64,000 bases of DNA from an uncultured Carboxylicivirga sp. (GCA_947503525.1 CANNEA010000002.1:930001-994000), one strand, 5' to 3'. Numbered from the stretch's first letter, positions 40,314 through 49,929 are shown. Program-made: numbers and translations. The notes: a model not told the origin generated them from the letters alone.

Positions 40314-41384
40314 CTATAGGTTATCCTGTGACAAACTGATTTGTGGAATTCGCAATGAAACTTCAAAGTAACCGTTTTCTCTTCCATATGTCAATAAATC
40401 AGATCTATTGTATAATAACTGCAAGCGGTCTTTTACATTGTCTAATCCTACACCTACTCCTTTTTTGCTATGGATGGCTTCCGGGTCATAATTATTGATA
40501 ATGCTAATCTCCAGATCACCTTCCAGACATCTGCAGAATGTTCGAATCGTTACGGGTTCAATACTTTCATATACTCCATACTTAACCGCGTTTTCGAATA
40601 AGGGTTGCAGTATCATTACCGGCACTAACATGTTTTTACATTTACCGGGGACTTCGGCTTCGCACTGCAGGCGTTCCCCAAATCGAACTTTCTCAATTTC
40701 CATGTATCGCGCCATGTTTTTCATTTCATCTCTCAGAGGCAATAAGGCATTTTCATTCTTTTTAAGAGAATACCTTAAAAATTCAGAGAGCTTATTAATC
40801 ATTTCTCTTGCATCGTCAGCATTTGTAATGGTTAAGGAACTAATGCTATTGAGACTATTGAATAAGAAATGAGGATTAAGTTGTGATTTTAGTGCTCTTA
40901 GTTCTGTTTCGCGTAATAATCGATTCAATTTTTCTTGTTTCCGATTTTGCTCATCCAGTTCATTATAAAAAATGAACATATAATAAATCATTACAAAAAG
41001 AAGAAACTGTAAACTACCAACAATAGCTCGTATGGCAAAAGCATGAGTTGTAAATATGAGGCCCATGTTTGCATCATCAACAAATACACCAAGAATAAAT
41101 TTGCCTGAATAAAGCCAGAAGGCAACTAATACCATTCCTGTAATGGCATGTTGCATAAAGGCACTCCAGCGACCTTTACTTGTGTCGATATATAAGACCG
41201 GGTACCAGATACATAATCCAAGGACGAACATGAGGCCATTGAAAATGATACTGTCAGTAATTGAAATTGAAATTGAAAGATCGTAAATCAGCCAGTCGGT
41301 AAAAGCATGTACTGAAGCAATCACCACCCAAACCATGGTATAGAGCTTAAGAATACGACTTTGATTAAGTATTGGGTGATTCAT
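40314..41384 (-). CDS. LytS/YehU-type sensor histidine kinase
   Basis: A 356-residue membrane kinase. About four membrane helices lie in the first 150 residues with very short loops, then a linker helix and the His_kinase domain with LKSQLNPHFLFNSLNSISSL (phospho-His), and a degenerate ATPase end (PVMILQPLFENAVKYGVYE, GVGVGLDNVKDRLQLLY). No large extracytoplasmic sensor domain is present, so it probably senses membrane state or an interacting protein. It is 4 bp upstream of the LytTR regulator. Confidence 0.92.
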   Translation of the reverse strand: MNHPILNQSRILKLYTMVWVVIASVHAFTDWLIYDLSISISITDSIIFNGLMFVLGLCIWYPVLYIDTSKGRWSAFMQHAITGMVLVAFWLYSGKFILGVFVDDANMGLIFTTHAFAIRAIVGSLQFLLFVMIYYMFIFYNELDEQNRKQEKLNRLLRETELRALKSQLNPHFLFNSLNSISSLTITNADDAREMINKLSEFLRYSLKKNENALLPLRDEMKNMARYMEIEKVRFGERLQCEAEVPGKCKNMLVPVMILQPLFENAVKYGVYESIEPVTIRTFCRCLEGDLEISIINNYDPEAIHSKKGVGVGLDNVKDRLQLLYNRSDLLTYGRENGYFEVSLRIPQISLSQDNL

Positions 41385-41445
41385 CGTTAGTTAAAATTAG
41401 GTCTGGTTTGACTTTATAGAGACAAGAGTTTTCTGCAAAAGTTGC

Positions 41446-42147
41446 TTAGAAGTTACGTAATTCTCCACCTCCGAAAATAGCTACTCCTTTAATGACCAAA
41501 GTTCTGGATGGATCAGAAACCGAATCATTGAAATATGTTCTTTTGTCGGCAAATCCGCCAAAAATAGATACCACTTCAGTTCTTACGTTCCAGTCTTTGG
41601 GAATAACAATTTTTGTTCCTCCAAATATGGTAACTAAATCCAATACCGCCCCCTCTTCAGACATTCTGCACCGTTCAAGACTTAACTCACTTCCTCCGAA
41701 CACAGCCGTTATTTTACCACCTTTAAAATTTTGTGACTCAACCTGACTTGCTCCACCACCAAAAATATTGATTTCATCAATCACTTCATCTGCGTTCATA
41801 TCAGTTGATCTATGATTGAAGACGGGCTTTTTTCTTAAGAAAAAAAGTAGTCCTGCCAATACAATCAACAAAGGCCAGAATCTAAAGATATCGCGATAAT
41901 GAATATAAGGGAAGAGGTCCGGGAGAATGAAAAAACCACCTACGGCCAGCAATATAATCGCTGCGGTATATTCTTTTTTCGCCAGGTTAAATAAGCCTAT
42001 TCCAACCAATATCATTGGCCAGCTAAATAGAACATCAGTTATTTGAAATGGCAGATAGCCAAGTGTACCCAATAATAAAACTAAACCTCCGATAATTAGA
42101 AATAGACCAATGCTGGCTCTGTTTCCTTTATTTTTTATATCATTCAT
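41446..42147 (-). CDS. LiaF-like membrane protein (DUF5668 plus LiaF C-terminal domain)
   Basis: 233 residues. Four N-terminal membrane helices (about 12-105) resemble the LiaF transmembrane module, and the C-terminal beta-helix-like domain has repeated glycine turns (INIFGGGASQVESQNFKGG, VTIFGGTKIVIPKDWNV, VSIFGGFAD, VAIFGGGEL). In Firmicutes LiaF inhibits a cell-envelope-stress kinase. Here it is 61 bp upstream of a LytS-type kinase and LytTR regulator on the same strand, which suggests an analogous regulatory role (inference). Confidence 0.82.
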   Translation of the reverse strand: MNDIKNKGNRASIGLFLIIGGLVLLLGTLGYLPFQITDVLFSWPMILVGIGLFNLAKKEYTAAIILLAVGGFFILPDLFPYIHYRDIFRFWPLLIVLAGLLFFLRKKPVFNHRSTDMNADEVIDEINIFGGGASQVESQNFKGGKITAVFGGSELSLERCRMSEEGAVLDLVTIFGGTKIVIPKDWNVRTEVVSIFGGFADKRTYFNDSVSDPSRTLVIKGVAIFGGGELRNF

Positions 42148-42316
42148 AATAAATTGTTTTAAAATTTTATACTAAAGTAGTTCTCCTTACCGTTCTATTA
42201 AAGATCTAATCGGTGAAATGCGAAATGAGTACCGTGAGTTGCGAATATCATAGGTGTTTATTTCATATTGAAAACAAAAGCCATAACTTGTACTAACCAA
42301 ACAAACTAAAGTACCA

Positions 42317-42967
42317 ATGGAAGTCTCCAACTACCCTAGATCTTCGAACACCCTTTCGATTGCCGGATTGGCCCTCTCTGTGCTTGCATTCGTTATTGCC
42401 CTGATACCATGTTTTGGTATGCTTGCCTTTATTCCTGCGTTGTTGGGGCTTATATTTGCAATAATAGGATTATCCCAGGCAGATAAACATCGAACACCAA
42501 AGAGTATAGCACTTGTAGGAATTGTAATGGGCTCGACTGCCTTATTAATTGCCGGAGTTTGGACCGGTATTATTTCTTCTTTTGCAAGCCATTCAGAATA
42601 TCGATTGGAGCAAAAGGTTGAGCGTATTATTAATAATATTGGTGAAGAGTTTAGAGATACTGATGTTCGTATACAAATAGAGGAAAATAGACTTAGTGAA
42701 GAAGATTTAGAATATATTAGGGAAGAAGCAGGTGAAGTTGGAGATGTTGTTGAAAAGGTGATTGCCGAGATATTAGAAGGAATACATTCCGTTCAGATAG
42801 AAGGCTCAGATAAGCGCTTAATTATTACGATTCCGCGAAATGGATTAAGTAATGATGATATTGAAGAATTGCGTCAGGAACTTTATGAGCTGGAAATAGA
42901 AATTCGTCAGTTAGTAAAGGGATTTTCTATTCAATTAGAAACTGAAAATGAAGATGGTCCAAAGTAA
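42317..42967 (+). CDS. Small membrane protein, DUF4190-like N-terminus with acidic C-terminal domain
   Basis: 216 residues. Two or three membrane helices in the first 90 residues (LSIAGLALSVLAFVIALIP, MLAFIPALLGLIFAIIGLSQ, then ALVGIVMGSTALLIAGVW) with the DUF4190-like 'xGLxxAxxGLxQA' pattern. The rest is a charged, helical domain with many Glu, which I do not recognise. The following DUF2752 gene overlaps its end by 20 bp, so they are cotranscribed. It is divergent from the LiaF-like gene. Confidence 0.65.
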   Translation: MEVSNYPRSSNTLSIAGLALSVLAFVIALIPCFGMLAFIPALLGLIFAIIGLSQADKHRTPKSIALVGIVMGSTALLIAGVWTGIISSFASHSEYRLEQKVERIINNIGEEFRDTDVRIQIEENRLSEEDLEYIREEAGEVGDVVEKVIAEILEGIHSVQIEGSDKRLIITIPRNGLSNDDIEELRQELYELEIEIRQLVKGFSIQLETENEDGPK

Positions 42968-43358
42968 TATTGGAGATTGGCGATTATTTCAATTGTTACT
43001 GCTGCTTGGCCTAAGTATTGGCCTGTTTTATCCATTATTTAGCTTTAAAGGCATTGTTGAAATGAGTTGTCCGTTTACTCATGGTTCTTCAGTATGCCCT
43101 TCATGTGGGCTTTCGCGTGCCTGGTATCTGCTTTATAACGGTGAGTTTGGACAAGCCGAACAGGCTAATCCAAACGCTTATAAATTACTGTTATTGTTAT
43201 TGTCTCAAATCATATGGCGCGGCATACTTTTAGTTAAAATCCCAAAATCTAATCAGGTTATCTTTTGGGATATCACAGTTACAACCATTTCTATCGTGTT
43301 ATTAGCCGGACCATATATAAAAGCTTTATGGAATTTTACGATGGACAGTATAAACTAA
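42948..43358 (+). CDS. DUF2752-family membrane protein
   Basis: 136 residues with three predicted membrane helices. The family motif is present: SCPFTHGSSVCPSCGLSRAW, that is CPxCGLSR after the first helix. DUF2752 proteins are small inner-membrane proteins of unknown function. Two in-frame ATGs (42948, 42954) are possible starts; both lie inside the end of the upstream gene. It converges with the cobalamin adenosyltransferase gene, 7 bp away. Confidence 0.78.
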   Translation: MKMVQSNIGDWRLFQLLLLLGLSIGLFYPLFSFKGIVEMSCPFTHGSSVCPSCGLSRAWYLLYNGEFGQAEQANPNAYKLLLLLLSQIIWRGILLVKIPKSNQVIFWDITVTTISIVLLAGPYIKALWNFTMDSIN

Positions 43359-43365
43359 TTGACTA

Positions 43366-43938
43366 CTATTTCTCCTCTCGTTGATAAAGAAAAGCTCGCC
43401 ATCTCTCCTCCGGCAAATTCTCTTCTTCAAGAGCCGCGCGTGATAAACTAAAAAATAAGTCAGACAAACGATTGATAAAAAGTAGGATTGAACGTTCAAC
43501 CGGGTATTGTCTGTGTAAGGCAATTAGTTTTCGTTCACCGCGTCTCAGTTGAGAACGAACCACATGACACAGTGCTGAAGCTTCATTTCCTCCAGGCAAA
43601 ATAAAATAGTCTGATTTACTGCTTAAGTTAGCTTCTACTTCGTCAATCCATTTTTCGCAGAATACATCCATTTTATCAGGCAGGGGCATTGTATTTTTTT
43701 CTTTATGCTCCGTTGGTGTCGCCAGATGTGACATCGTATTCATCAATTCTACCTGAATTTGATGTAGTCTGTCCTGCCAATCATGATTAGGATCTAGTTT
43801 AGTCCTGAGTAGTCCAATAAATGAATTTACTTCGTCGAATGTACCATAGGTATCTACGCGAATGTCATCTTTGTTTACACGAATACCTCCCATTAAGCCC
43901 GTTTGTCCTCTATCTCCGGTTTTTGTATATATTTTCAT
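43366..43938 (-). CDS. PduO-type ATP:cob(I)alamin adenosyltransferase
   Basis: Converts cob(I)alamin to adenosylcobalamin. Signatures are the N-terminal KIYTKTGDRGQTGLMGG ATP-binding segment, GTFDEVNSFIGLLR, FILPGGNEASALCHVVRSQLRRGER and LLFINRLSDLFFSLSR. At 190 residues it has normal length. No cobalamin riboswitch or B12 genes are nearby. Two short palindromes lie in the divergent region toward pdxH. Confidence 0.93.
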   Translation of the reverse strand: MKIYTKTGDRGQTGLMGGIRVNKDDIRVDTYGTFDEVNSFIGLLRTKLDPNHDWQDRLHQIQVELMNTMSHLATPTEHKEKNTMPLPDKMDVFCEKWIDEVEANLSSKSDYFILPGGNEASALCHVVRSQLRRGERKLIALHRQYPVERSILLFINRLSDLFFSLSRAALEEENLPEERWRAFLYQREEK

Positions 43939-44161
43939 ATGATTATATTTTTTTCAATTACCATTTGGAACTCGCCTGTAGAATAATCATCCACATGTGT
44001 GAGAATGTTCTCTCATGGCTCGTTTCATGATGTCATTTCAATTTAGTTCTTATTATCCATAACAAAACAAGCATTATCCATAAAGGTTGAATCTTCACTG
44101 CTAATAGTTCAACAAATATGAAGATGGCTTGTTAATCATTCATAAAAAGAAATGAGGATAA

Positions 44162-44800
44162 ATGAAAAATATAGCCAATATACGTGAAGAATACCATATA
44201 GGATTCTTGAACCGAGAGCAACTTAAGGATGATGCCATTGAGCAATTTAAGCAATGGCTGAACGAAGCCATTGCATCGGAATGTTTGCATCCAACCGCTT
44301 TTAATTTGGCCACAGTGGATTCTCAACTTCGACCCAATAATAGGATAGTACTATTAAAAGAGGTGAATGAAAATGGATTTGTGTTTTTTACCAATTATCA
44401 AAGTCAAAAAGGTAAGGAATTAGAATCAACAGGATTTGCTTCTCTAAACTTTTTTTGGGGCGAACTAGAGAGACAGATTCGTATTGGTGGAATGGTTGAA
44501 AAGCTAAGTGCTGGACTTTCTGATGAATATTTTCATTCCAGACCAAGGGAAAGCCAATTAGGAGCTTTGGTTTCGCCTCAAAGTCAAGTTGTTCATGATG
44601 ATGATGCTTTGGATCAAAGGTATAAGGAATTGGATTTGCAGTACCAGGGTAAAATAATTCCGCGCCCAGAGCATTGGGGCGGGTATATTGTCAAAGCTGA
44701 TAATATAGAATTTTGGCAAGGACGCACCAATCGTATGCATGATCGCTACAAGTATACTCGGCAGGATGGATCATGGTTAATTCAACGATTGGCACCATAA
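44162..44800 (+). CDS. pdxH: Pyridoxamine 5'-phosphate oxidase
   Basis: FMN-dependent oxidation of PNP/PMP to pyridoxal phosphate. Signatures are PTAFNLATVDSQLRPNNRIVLLK, FFTNYQSQKGKEL, NFFWGELERQIRIGG, SRPRESQLGA(L)VSPQS, and the C-terminal WGGYIVKADNIEFWQGRTNR with LIQRLAP at the end. At 212 residues it has standard length. It converges with the ABC transporter gene, 5 bp away, with no clear terminator between them. Confidence 0.96.
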   Translation: MKNIANIREEYHIGFLNREQLKDDAIEQFKQWLNEAIASECLHPTAFNLATVDSQLRPNNRIVLLKEVNENGFVFFTNYQSQKGKELESTGFASLNFFWGELERQIRIGGMVEKLSAGLSDEYFHSRPRESQLGALVSPQSQVVHDDDALDQRYKELDLQYQGKIIPRPEHWGGYIVKADNIEFWQGRTNRMHDRYKYTRQDGSWLIQRLAP

Positions 44801-44805
44801 TTAGT

Positions 44806-47800
44806 TTACGTTCTTATTTTTTGTAGTCGCTTGTTCAGTCTTCTGAGTTTAAAGGTTTCGAAGTAACGAATAGCTTTTCGTAAGAGATCAAAATACAAGG
44901 TGATATAAAATACAAATATACCAAGCCAAATAATCAAAGTGTTAAACAAAGGTGTATCACAATTAACACCTAAAATTCGCTTACTAGCCGCATAAAAGTG
45001 AGCTCTGCCTAAATTGGATACTGGATCTTTGAATATGGGGTGTCGTTTCTGAATAATATTCTGATCGCTTACTTCAATTTGTTTTAGTTCCCTTTTGTTC
45101 AATACCAATTCTTCCACAGCTTCATTCTGATATGTCTTTTTAAACTGAAGAAACTCTTCTTTTGATCCAAATTGTTTAATTAAGTCCTGAAACAATTGAT
45201 CTTTATCTTTTTTAGCTTGTCGGTATTCTGCCTGTAATTCCTTTTTTCTTTTTTTGAGCAATTGCGATATAAAATCGTATGTTACTTCATTGTATTGATC
45301 ACTGCCACTTAAGAAGTATGATATCTTAGGAAAGAATGAAATAGGCTTGTTGTATAGTTTTTTAATTTCAGAACTTAAGAGTTTAGCGTTACGATTTAAC
45401 TCTTCGGTATTGCCATTATTAAGATGGTAATAACAGGTGCTATTAAGTTGAATTAACTCAGGTATTAGCATGCTGCTTGTGAATGAAGAAGTGCTTATTT
45501 TCTTCTCTACATCAAAAAATAGTTTCTCATAACGATTATTCATAAACTGATTAACAGCTAAGGCTTCATAGGACCATCTTGATGTCATCATATCACCAAT
45601 GCGAGGAACGTACTCCTTTGAGGCTATGGAACTATGAAGTTTATCGAAATTAACAATGACTCCACTGAAAAGTAATTGCGGTACAAGTATTAAAGGAATA
45701 AGTATGTAGATGGTTACAACAGAATTAAGACCACTACTTATATTAAGGCCTAGCATATTTGCAAAACAGGCAGTGCTAAATAATATTAGCCAATAGCTTA
45801 AGTTTAAGCCTTCAATTTCAAGTATATAATTGCCAATTAAAACAAAGCTAAGGGTTTGTATTGCCGAAATGATGAACATAATGACCACCTTAGCGTTCAA
45901 AAAGCTTAATCGGCTCAAGTTAAGGAACGATTCCCTTTGCAGTAAACGTTTATCTTTAAATATCTCTTCAGCACTCACCGTTAAGCCAAGAAATAGCGAT
46001 ACGACAACGCTCATAAACAAGTAAGCAGGCAAGTTCAGGTTTTTACTAAATACATAGATGGAATCATCACCGCCATCGCCGCTTATGTATTTTGTGAAGA
46101 AGCCCAAAATAAGTGCCAAAATTGGGGCTTCAAGCATGTTAATAATGATGTACTGCTTATTCTTTATTTTTGATAATAAATCGCGTTGGAAGTAAATTTT
46201 AAACTGTTCAAACCGACCGGGAATATTGTAGAGGTTATGAGGCAGTTTTTCACGCTTATCAGCAACCGGATTGTCCTTCCACTGAAATTCATTCTCAAAT
46301 TTCTCGATATAATGATCGTACCATTCTTCCGGTGAAATTTTTCGCTGGCGCACAAATTTACCGTAGGGATTAACCATACGAGCTTCAATTATTCGAAGCG
46401 GTTGTTCGGTCTGTACATTACCACACACATAACACTCGCTCTCCTCAGGATTGACATACTGTGCCATTTGCTTAAAATAGGTAATGGCATTGGTTGGATT
46501 ACCGTTATAGATAATGCGTCCACCTTTATCAATAATGAGTAACTTATCCATTAATTTATACAAGTCACTACTAGGTTGATGGATATTAATGATTACCAAA
46601 CGACCTTTTAAGGTTTGTCTTTTAAGTAACACCATTACCTTCTCCGAATCCATTGACGATAAGCCTGAGGTTGGCTCATCAACGAATAGAATGGAAGGTT
46701 CACGGATTAACTCCAAGGCAATGTTTAAACGTTTTCTTTGTCCTCCACTTAATATTTTATTTAATGGCGAGCCTACTACTAAATCTCTGGCTTCTACCAG
46801 GTCAAAATCATTTAAGGCTAATTCAACAAGATCTGTAATCTCCTCTTTTGAAAGATGACTAAAACAAAGGCGGGCATTATAATATAAATTCTCAAATACG
46901 GTTAATTCTTCCTTCAGAAGGTCGTCTTGAGGGACATATCCAATAACACCTTCAAGAGCTTCGGAATCCGAGTGCAGATCAAATCCATTAATGCTTATTG
47001 TTCCTTCATCTACCTTAAGGTTGCCATTGAGGACATTAAGCAATGTTGATTTTCCGGTGCCACTACCACCCATGACTCCAACAAACTGACCCGATCGACC
47101 GGTAAAACTGAAAGGGTGGATGCCAATTTGATTGTTATTGAAATTATAGCTTATGTCTATGGCTCTGTAGATAATTCGGCCTCTGTCTGCTCTGGCAATA
47201 AATTTTTCAGCTATGGTGCCATAATAAACAGGTGATATACGTGATGTTTTAATGACTGATCCGGGCTGAAAAGCAGTTGCTCTGTTTTGCTCAATCTTAT
47301 GTCCATTCAGGTACAAGTTACGATCACCTGAATATCTGAAAACAAATAAATTACTTTCCTCAATATGAAGTACCCAAACAAAAATCTGTTGTTTGGGGTT
47401 GAATATATGTTTTATTTCTTCATCCGGTTTTTCACGCTGGCCACTGATAAGTAATAGGCTTTCCTTGTTAGGAATCTCCAGTGGGTGGCCAATAACAAAG
47501 GTGCGAATGTTCTGATAATCCTCTTCAGCCAGTTTTAAATGAGTGGCTAAGGAATCGGTAAATAAAGCCTCTTCTTCTGATACATAGCTATCCCTCATAA
47601 TAAAGTTTAGCATGTTAGTAATCAAAAGGTACTTGGTTTCAATTTCTAATTCCTGATTTAACTCATCACAAATTGTTTTGAGTTTATCCAAATTGTAAGT
47701 GACCTGCTTATCACGAGCTTCCGGATCCTGGCTGTATGAATTTTTATGGTACTTTTCTACATAGAACTCGTAGCGCTCGAGGGCAAGCTCAACATATTCA

Positions 47801-47925
47801 TTATTTAGGTTTCGAGATAGGAAGTTTTTAACCTCCACCAAGCCCATTCCTGTTTCCTGTTCTTCTTTTTGATCAGTCAACAAGGCAAAAATTTGCATCA
47901 GAGCTTCAAGCAGTAATTCACTCAT
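44806..47925 (-). CDS. Large ABCG-like transporter (ATPase and permease fused) with N-terminal TerB-like region
   Basis: 1039 residues. An N-terminal helical region (about 1-160) includes a TerB-like stretch (NFIMRDSYVSEEEALFTDSL). Residues about 190-255 form a beta-rich, FHA-like segment (NLYLNGHKI). The ATPase follows with Walker A GGSGTGKSTLLN, signature LSGGQRKRLN and Walker B ILFVDEPTSGLSS, an ABCG-type order. A four-Cys-free linker has CYVCG. ABC2-type membrane helices occupy about 600-790, then a long coiled-coil-rich insertion and a last helix near 1000. Substrate unknown. It is separated from the upstream lipoprotein gene by a terminator. Confidence 0.85.
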   Translation of the reverse strand: MSELLLEALMQIFALLTDQKEEQETGMGLVEVKNFLSRNLNNEYVELALERYEFYVEKYHKNSYSQDPEARDKQVTYNLDKLKTICDELNQELEIETKYLLITNMLNFIMRDSYVSEEEALFTDSLATHLKLAEEDYQNIRTFVIGHPLEIPNKESLLLISGQREKPDEEIKHIFNPKQQIFVWVLHIEESNLFVFRYSGDRNLYLNGHKIEQNRATAFQPGSVIKTSRISPVYYGTIAEKFIARADRGRIIYRAIDISYNFNNNQIGIHPFSFTGRSGQFVGVMGGSGTGKSTLLNVLNGNLKVDEGTISINGFDLHSDSEALEGVIGYVPQDDLLKEELTVFENLYYNARLCFSHLSKEEITDLVELALNDFDLVEARDLVVGSPLNKILSGGQRKRLNIALELIREPSILFVDEPTSGLSSMDSEKVMVLLKRQTLKGRLVIINIHQPSSDLYKLMDKLLIIDKGGRIIYNGNPTNAITYFKQMAQYVNPEESECYVCGNVQTEQPLRIIEARMVNPYGKFVRQRKISPEEWYDHYIEKFENEFQWKDNPVADKREKLPHNLYNIPGRFEQFKIYFQRDLLSKIKNKQYIIINMLEAPILALILGFFTKYISGDGGDDSIYVFSKNLNLPAYLFMSVVVSLFLGLTVSAEEIFKDKRLLQRESFLNLSRLSFLNAKVVIMFIISAIQTLSFVLIGNYILEIEGLNLSYWLILFSTACFANMLGLNISSGLNSVVTIYILIPLILVPQLLFSGVIVNFDKLHSSIASKEYVPRIGDMMTSRWSYEALAVNQFMNNRYEKLFFDVEKKISTSSFTSSMLIPELIQLNSTCYYHLNNGNTEELNRNAKLLSSEIKKLYNKPISFFPKISYFLSGSDQYNEVTYDFISQLLKKRKKELQAEYRQAKKDKDQLFQDLIKQFGSKEEFLQFKKTYQNEAVEELVLNKRELKQIEVSDQNIIQKRHPIFKDPVSNLGRAHFYAASKRILGVNCDTPLFNTLIIWLGIFVFYITLYFDLLRKAIRYFETFKLRRLNKRLQKIRT

Positions 47926-47988
47926 TAATTTTTTCTTTGAGTTGGTTCGTGAAGATAATCATTTTTAGCCGACCACAAGAAAGCAAAA

Positions 47989-48012
47989 AAGGGAAACCAA
48001 GTGGTTTCCCTT
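47989..48012 (-). terminator. Rho-independent terminator of the lipoprotein gene
   Basis: AAGGGAAACCA / TGGTTTCCCTT 11-bp stem; on the minus strand a T-run follows. It ends the 48034-48852 gene, so the ABC transporter needs its own promoter. Confidence 0.85.
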
Positions 48013-48033
48013 CCAGTATAATTTATGCCTCAA

Positions 48034-48852
48034 TTACGAAACAAACTTTTCGCGTACTACTGCAACATTATCTTTTATAGCACTTAGCTGATCTTCGGTT
48101 ATACTGCCGCTATCAATGCTATTGTAAATTTCATGAAGAATTTTAAGATCTTCCATTGTTGCTTGAACATCCTCGTTAGTTTCTACTTGCTTAAGGATGG
48201 TCATTAGTTTATTTAACGGTTCCTTTTGATTCATTATAATAGAAACCATTTCTCTGTTATTGAATGTATCTTCTGAAATGTGAGTAGCAATATACAAAGC
48301 TTCAACCCAACTTCCGGCAATAACCAACATTGACACAGCACCGCGATCATTTTTATTTAAAAATTCATAGGTGTCATAATACGAGTCAGTAATCAATTCA
48401 ACAAGTTTATCTTTATTATCAAGATTACTTTCGATATTTACTAATAAGTCAGCATCCAGGGCCGCGGAGATATCTAATTTGTCAATCAGACTTTTTGAAG
48501 CGTTCATAAAATCAACAGTCTCCTGTTTTTGATTGTATGTACTTGCATAACTTAAGTCAGCACTGTAGATTCCTAGATTTAATGCTTGATTCTTCTCGGT
48601 AAAATATTTATCAACGTTAGATACCGGGTTAGACAAGGATAAAATGTAAGCCGCCTCAATACGATTAAGCATATCGGTTACCTCAAATGATGTTGGAAGA
48701 GGATAAACAAAATCCCGTACTTCTTTCTCAACATTTTCTTTTTTAATCTCAGGTGCTTTGCTTTTGTTTGATGACTTGCTACCCATGTTACAGGAAGCCA
48801 ATATTACAGAAGTTGCAATAATCAAAGATGCTATAGGAATAATGCTTTTCAT
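48034..48852 (-). CDS. Hypothetical lipoprotein, mostly helical
   Basis: 272 residues with a lipoprotein signal (lipobox ILASCN, Cys21) followed by a Ser/Lys-rich linker and a predicted all-helical soluble domain (about 45-272). No cysteine or enzymatic motif stands out. I do not recognise the family; homologues in Bacteroidota are probably annotated as hypothetical. It has a TATATTTG element 24 bp upstream of its ATG and its own terminator, so it is monocistronic. Confidence 0.7.
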   Translation of the reverse strand: MKSIIPIASLIIATSVILASCNMGSKSSNKSKAPEIKKENVEKEVRDFVYPLPTSFEVTDMLNRIEAAYILSLSNPVSNVDKYFTEKNQALNLGIYSADLSYASTYNQKQETVDFMNASKSLIDKLDISAALDADLLVNIESNLDNKDKLVELITDSYYDTYEFLNKNDRGAVSMLVIAGSWVEALYIATHISEDTFNNREMVSIIMNQKEPLNKLMTILKQVETNEDVQATMEDLKILHEIYNSIDSGSITEDQLSAIKDNVAVVREKFVS

Positions 48853-48875
48853 TATTTAGGTCTTTTTAATTTCCA

Positions 48876-48883
48876 CAAATATA
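48876..48883 (-). promoter_or_regulatory. -7 element (TATATTTG) of the lipoprotein gene
   Basis: The minus-strand TATATTTG fits TAnnTTTG, 24 bp upstream of the ATG at 48852. Confidence 0.5.
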
Positions 48884-49018
48884 ATCGAAAATAAAAATAA
48901 TTTGATTTGAACGCTTTTATTTTTACTACAATTTCGTACCAATCCATCATTTTTTTTACTTTCGACATCTTTTTTGCGCTTCTATTGTTAATTGCAATAG
49001 TGTTATTATACAATTACA

Positions 49019-49927
49019 ATGAGAAATCAGACAAAAGGTATTCTATTAGCAGCAACTACAGCTATGTTGTGGGGAGTGTTAGCTATTGCCCTTAAAATCG
49101 GGCTAAATTATTTCGATTCCTACACCATTGTTTGGTCAAGATTTTTCATTGCATCAATGTGTTTGATCATCTACTTTTCATACAAACGGCCCGCTTATTT
49201 GCAAGTATTTAAGAGACCGCCATGGAGGATGTTACTTGCGGCCTTATTTCTTGGAGGAAATTACATAGGTTATATGCAAGGTGTTAATTATGCAGGGCCT
49301 GCTGTTACTCAAATTGTAATTCAAACCGGCCCTATTCTTTTGGGTTTGGTTGGATTTGTATTTTTTAAGGAAAAAATAACCTGGTTAAGAGCACTTGGAT
49401 TTGCCGTTGCAGGTTTAGGTTTTTTTATTTTTTACTCATCACAAACAGGCGAATTCGCTACAAATCAACAAGATTTTATTACAGGAATTGCATGGATACT
49501 TTTTGCTGCAGTTTCATGGACAAGTTATGCTGTGACGAATAAAAAGCTAGTTCAAAAATGGCCGCCACAGCAGGTTAACCTGATCGTTTTTACATTGCCT
49601 GCCCTATTATTTTTACCAACTGTAGATTTTTCACTTTTCCTTTTGGATTACGAGTGGTGGGTCTGGTTGTTGTTAATAGCCTTAGGATTGAATACGGTGG
49701 CTGCATATGGAACTTTAGCTGCATCATTTAAATATGCTGAGGCTAATAAGATCAGTATAGTTATTACAATGAATCCTGTTATTACCTTCATCATTTTAGA
49801 AATGATGCTCTTGTTTGATGTCAGCTGGTTTACGATTACCCCAGTTCCGCAATTAGCTTATCTTGGAGCATTCCTGGTATTAACAGGCGCAATTATCGCT
49901 GTTGGAATAATTAGGAAAAGAAAATAA
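49019..49927 (+). CDS. EamA/DMT-family transporter
   Basis: A 302-residue inner-membrane protein with ten predicted helices in two EamA repeats (first starting GILLAATTAMLWGVLAIALK, second near ITGIAWILFAAVSWTSYAV). A conserved Pro-Gly segment (GPAVTQIVIQTGPILLGLVG) closes the first repeat. Probable exporter of metabolites; the substrate cannot be told from sequence. It starts at the ATG 49019 and converges with the DUF6146 gene two bases after its stop. Confidence 0.88.
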   Translation: MRNQTKGILLAATTAMLWGVLAIALKIGLNYFDSYTIVWSRFFIASMCLIIYFSYKRPAYLQVFKRPPWRMLLAALFLGGNYIGYMQGVNYAGPAVTQIVIQTGPILLGLVGFVFFKEKITWLRALGFAVAGLGFFIFYSSQTGEFATNQQDFITGIAWILFAAVSWTSYAVTNKKLVQKWPPQQVNLIVFTLPALLFLPTVDFSLFLLDYEWWVWLLLIALGLNTVAAYGTLAASFKYAEANKISIVITMNPVITFIILEMMLLFDVSWFTITPVPQLAYLGAFLVLTGAIIAVGIIRKRK

Positions 49928-49929
49928 TA

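Noticed and set aside
43939-44161. Cobalamin riboswitch upstream of the adenosyltransferase gene
   Set aside because: No B12-box-like sequence and no convincing multi-stem structure in the 223-bp region.
48907-49095. 62-residue plus-strand ORF overlapping the EamA gene start
   Set aside because: Hydrophobic composition arises from the AT-rich promoter region and the EamA start in another frame; no independent support.
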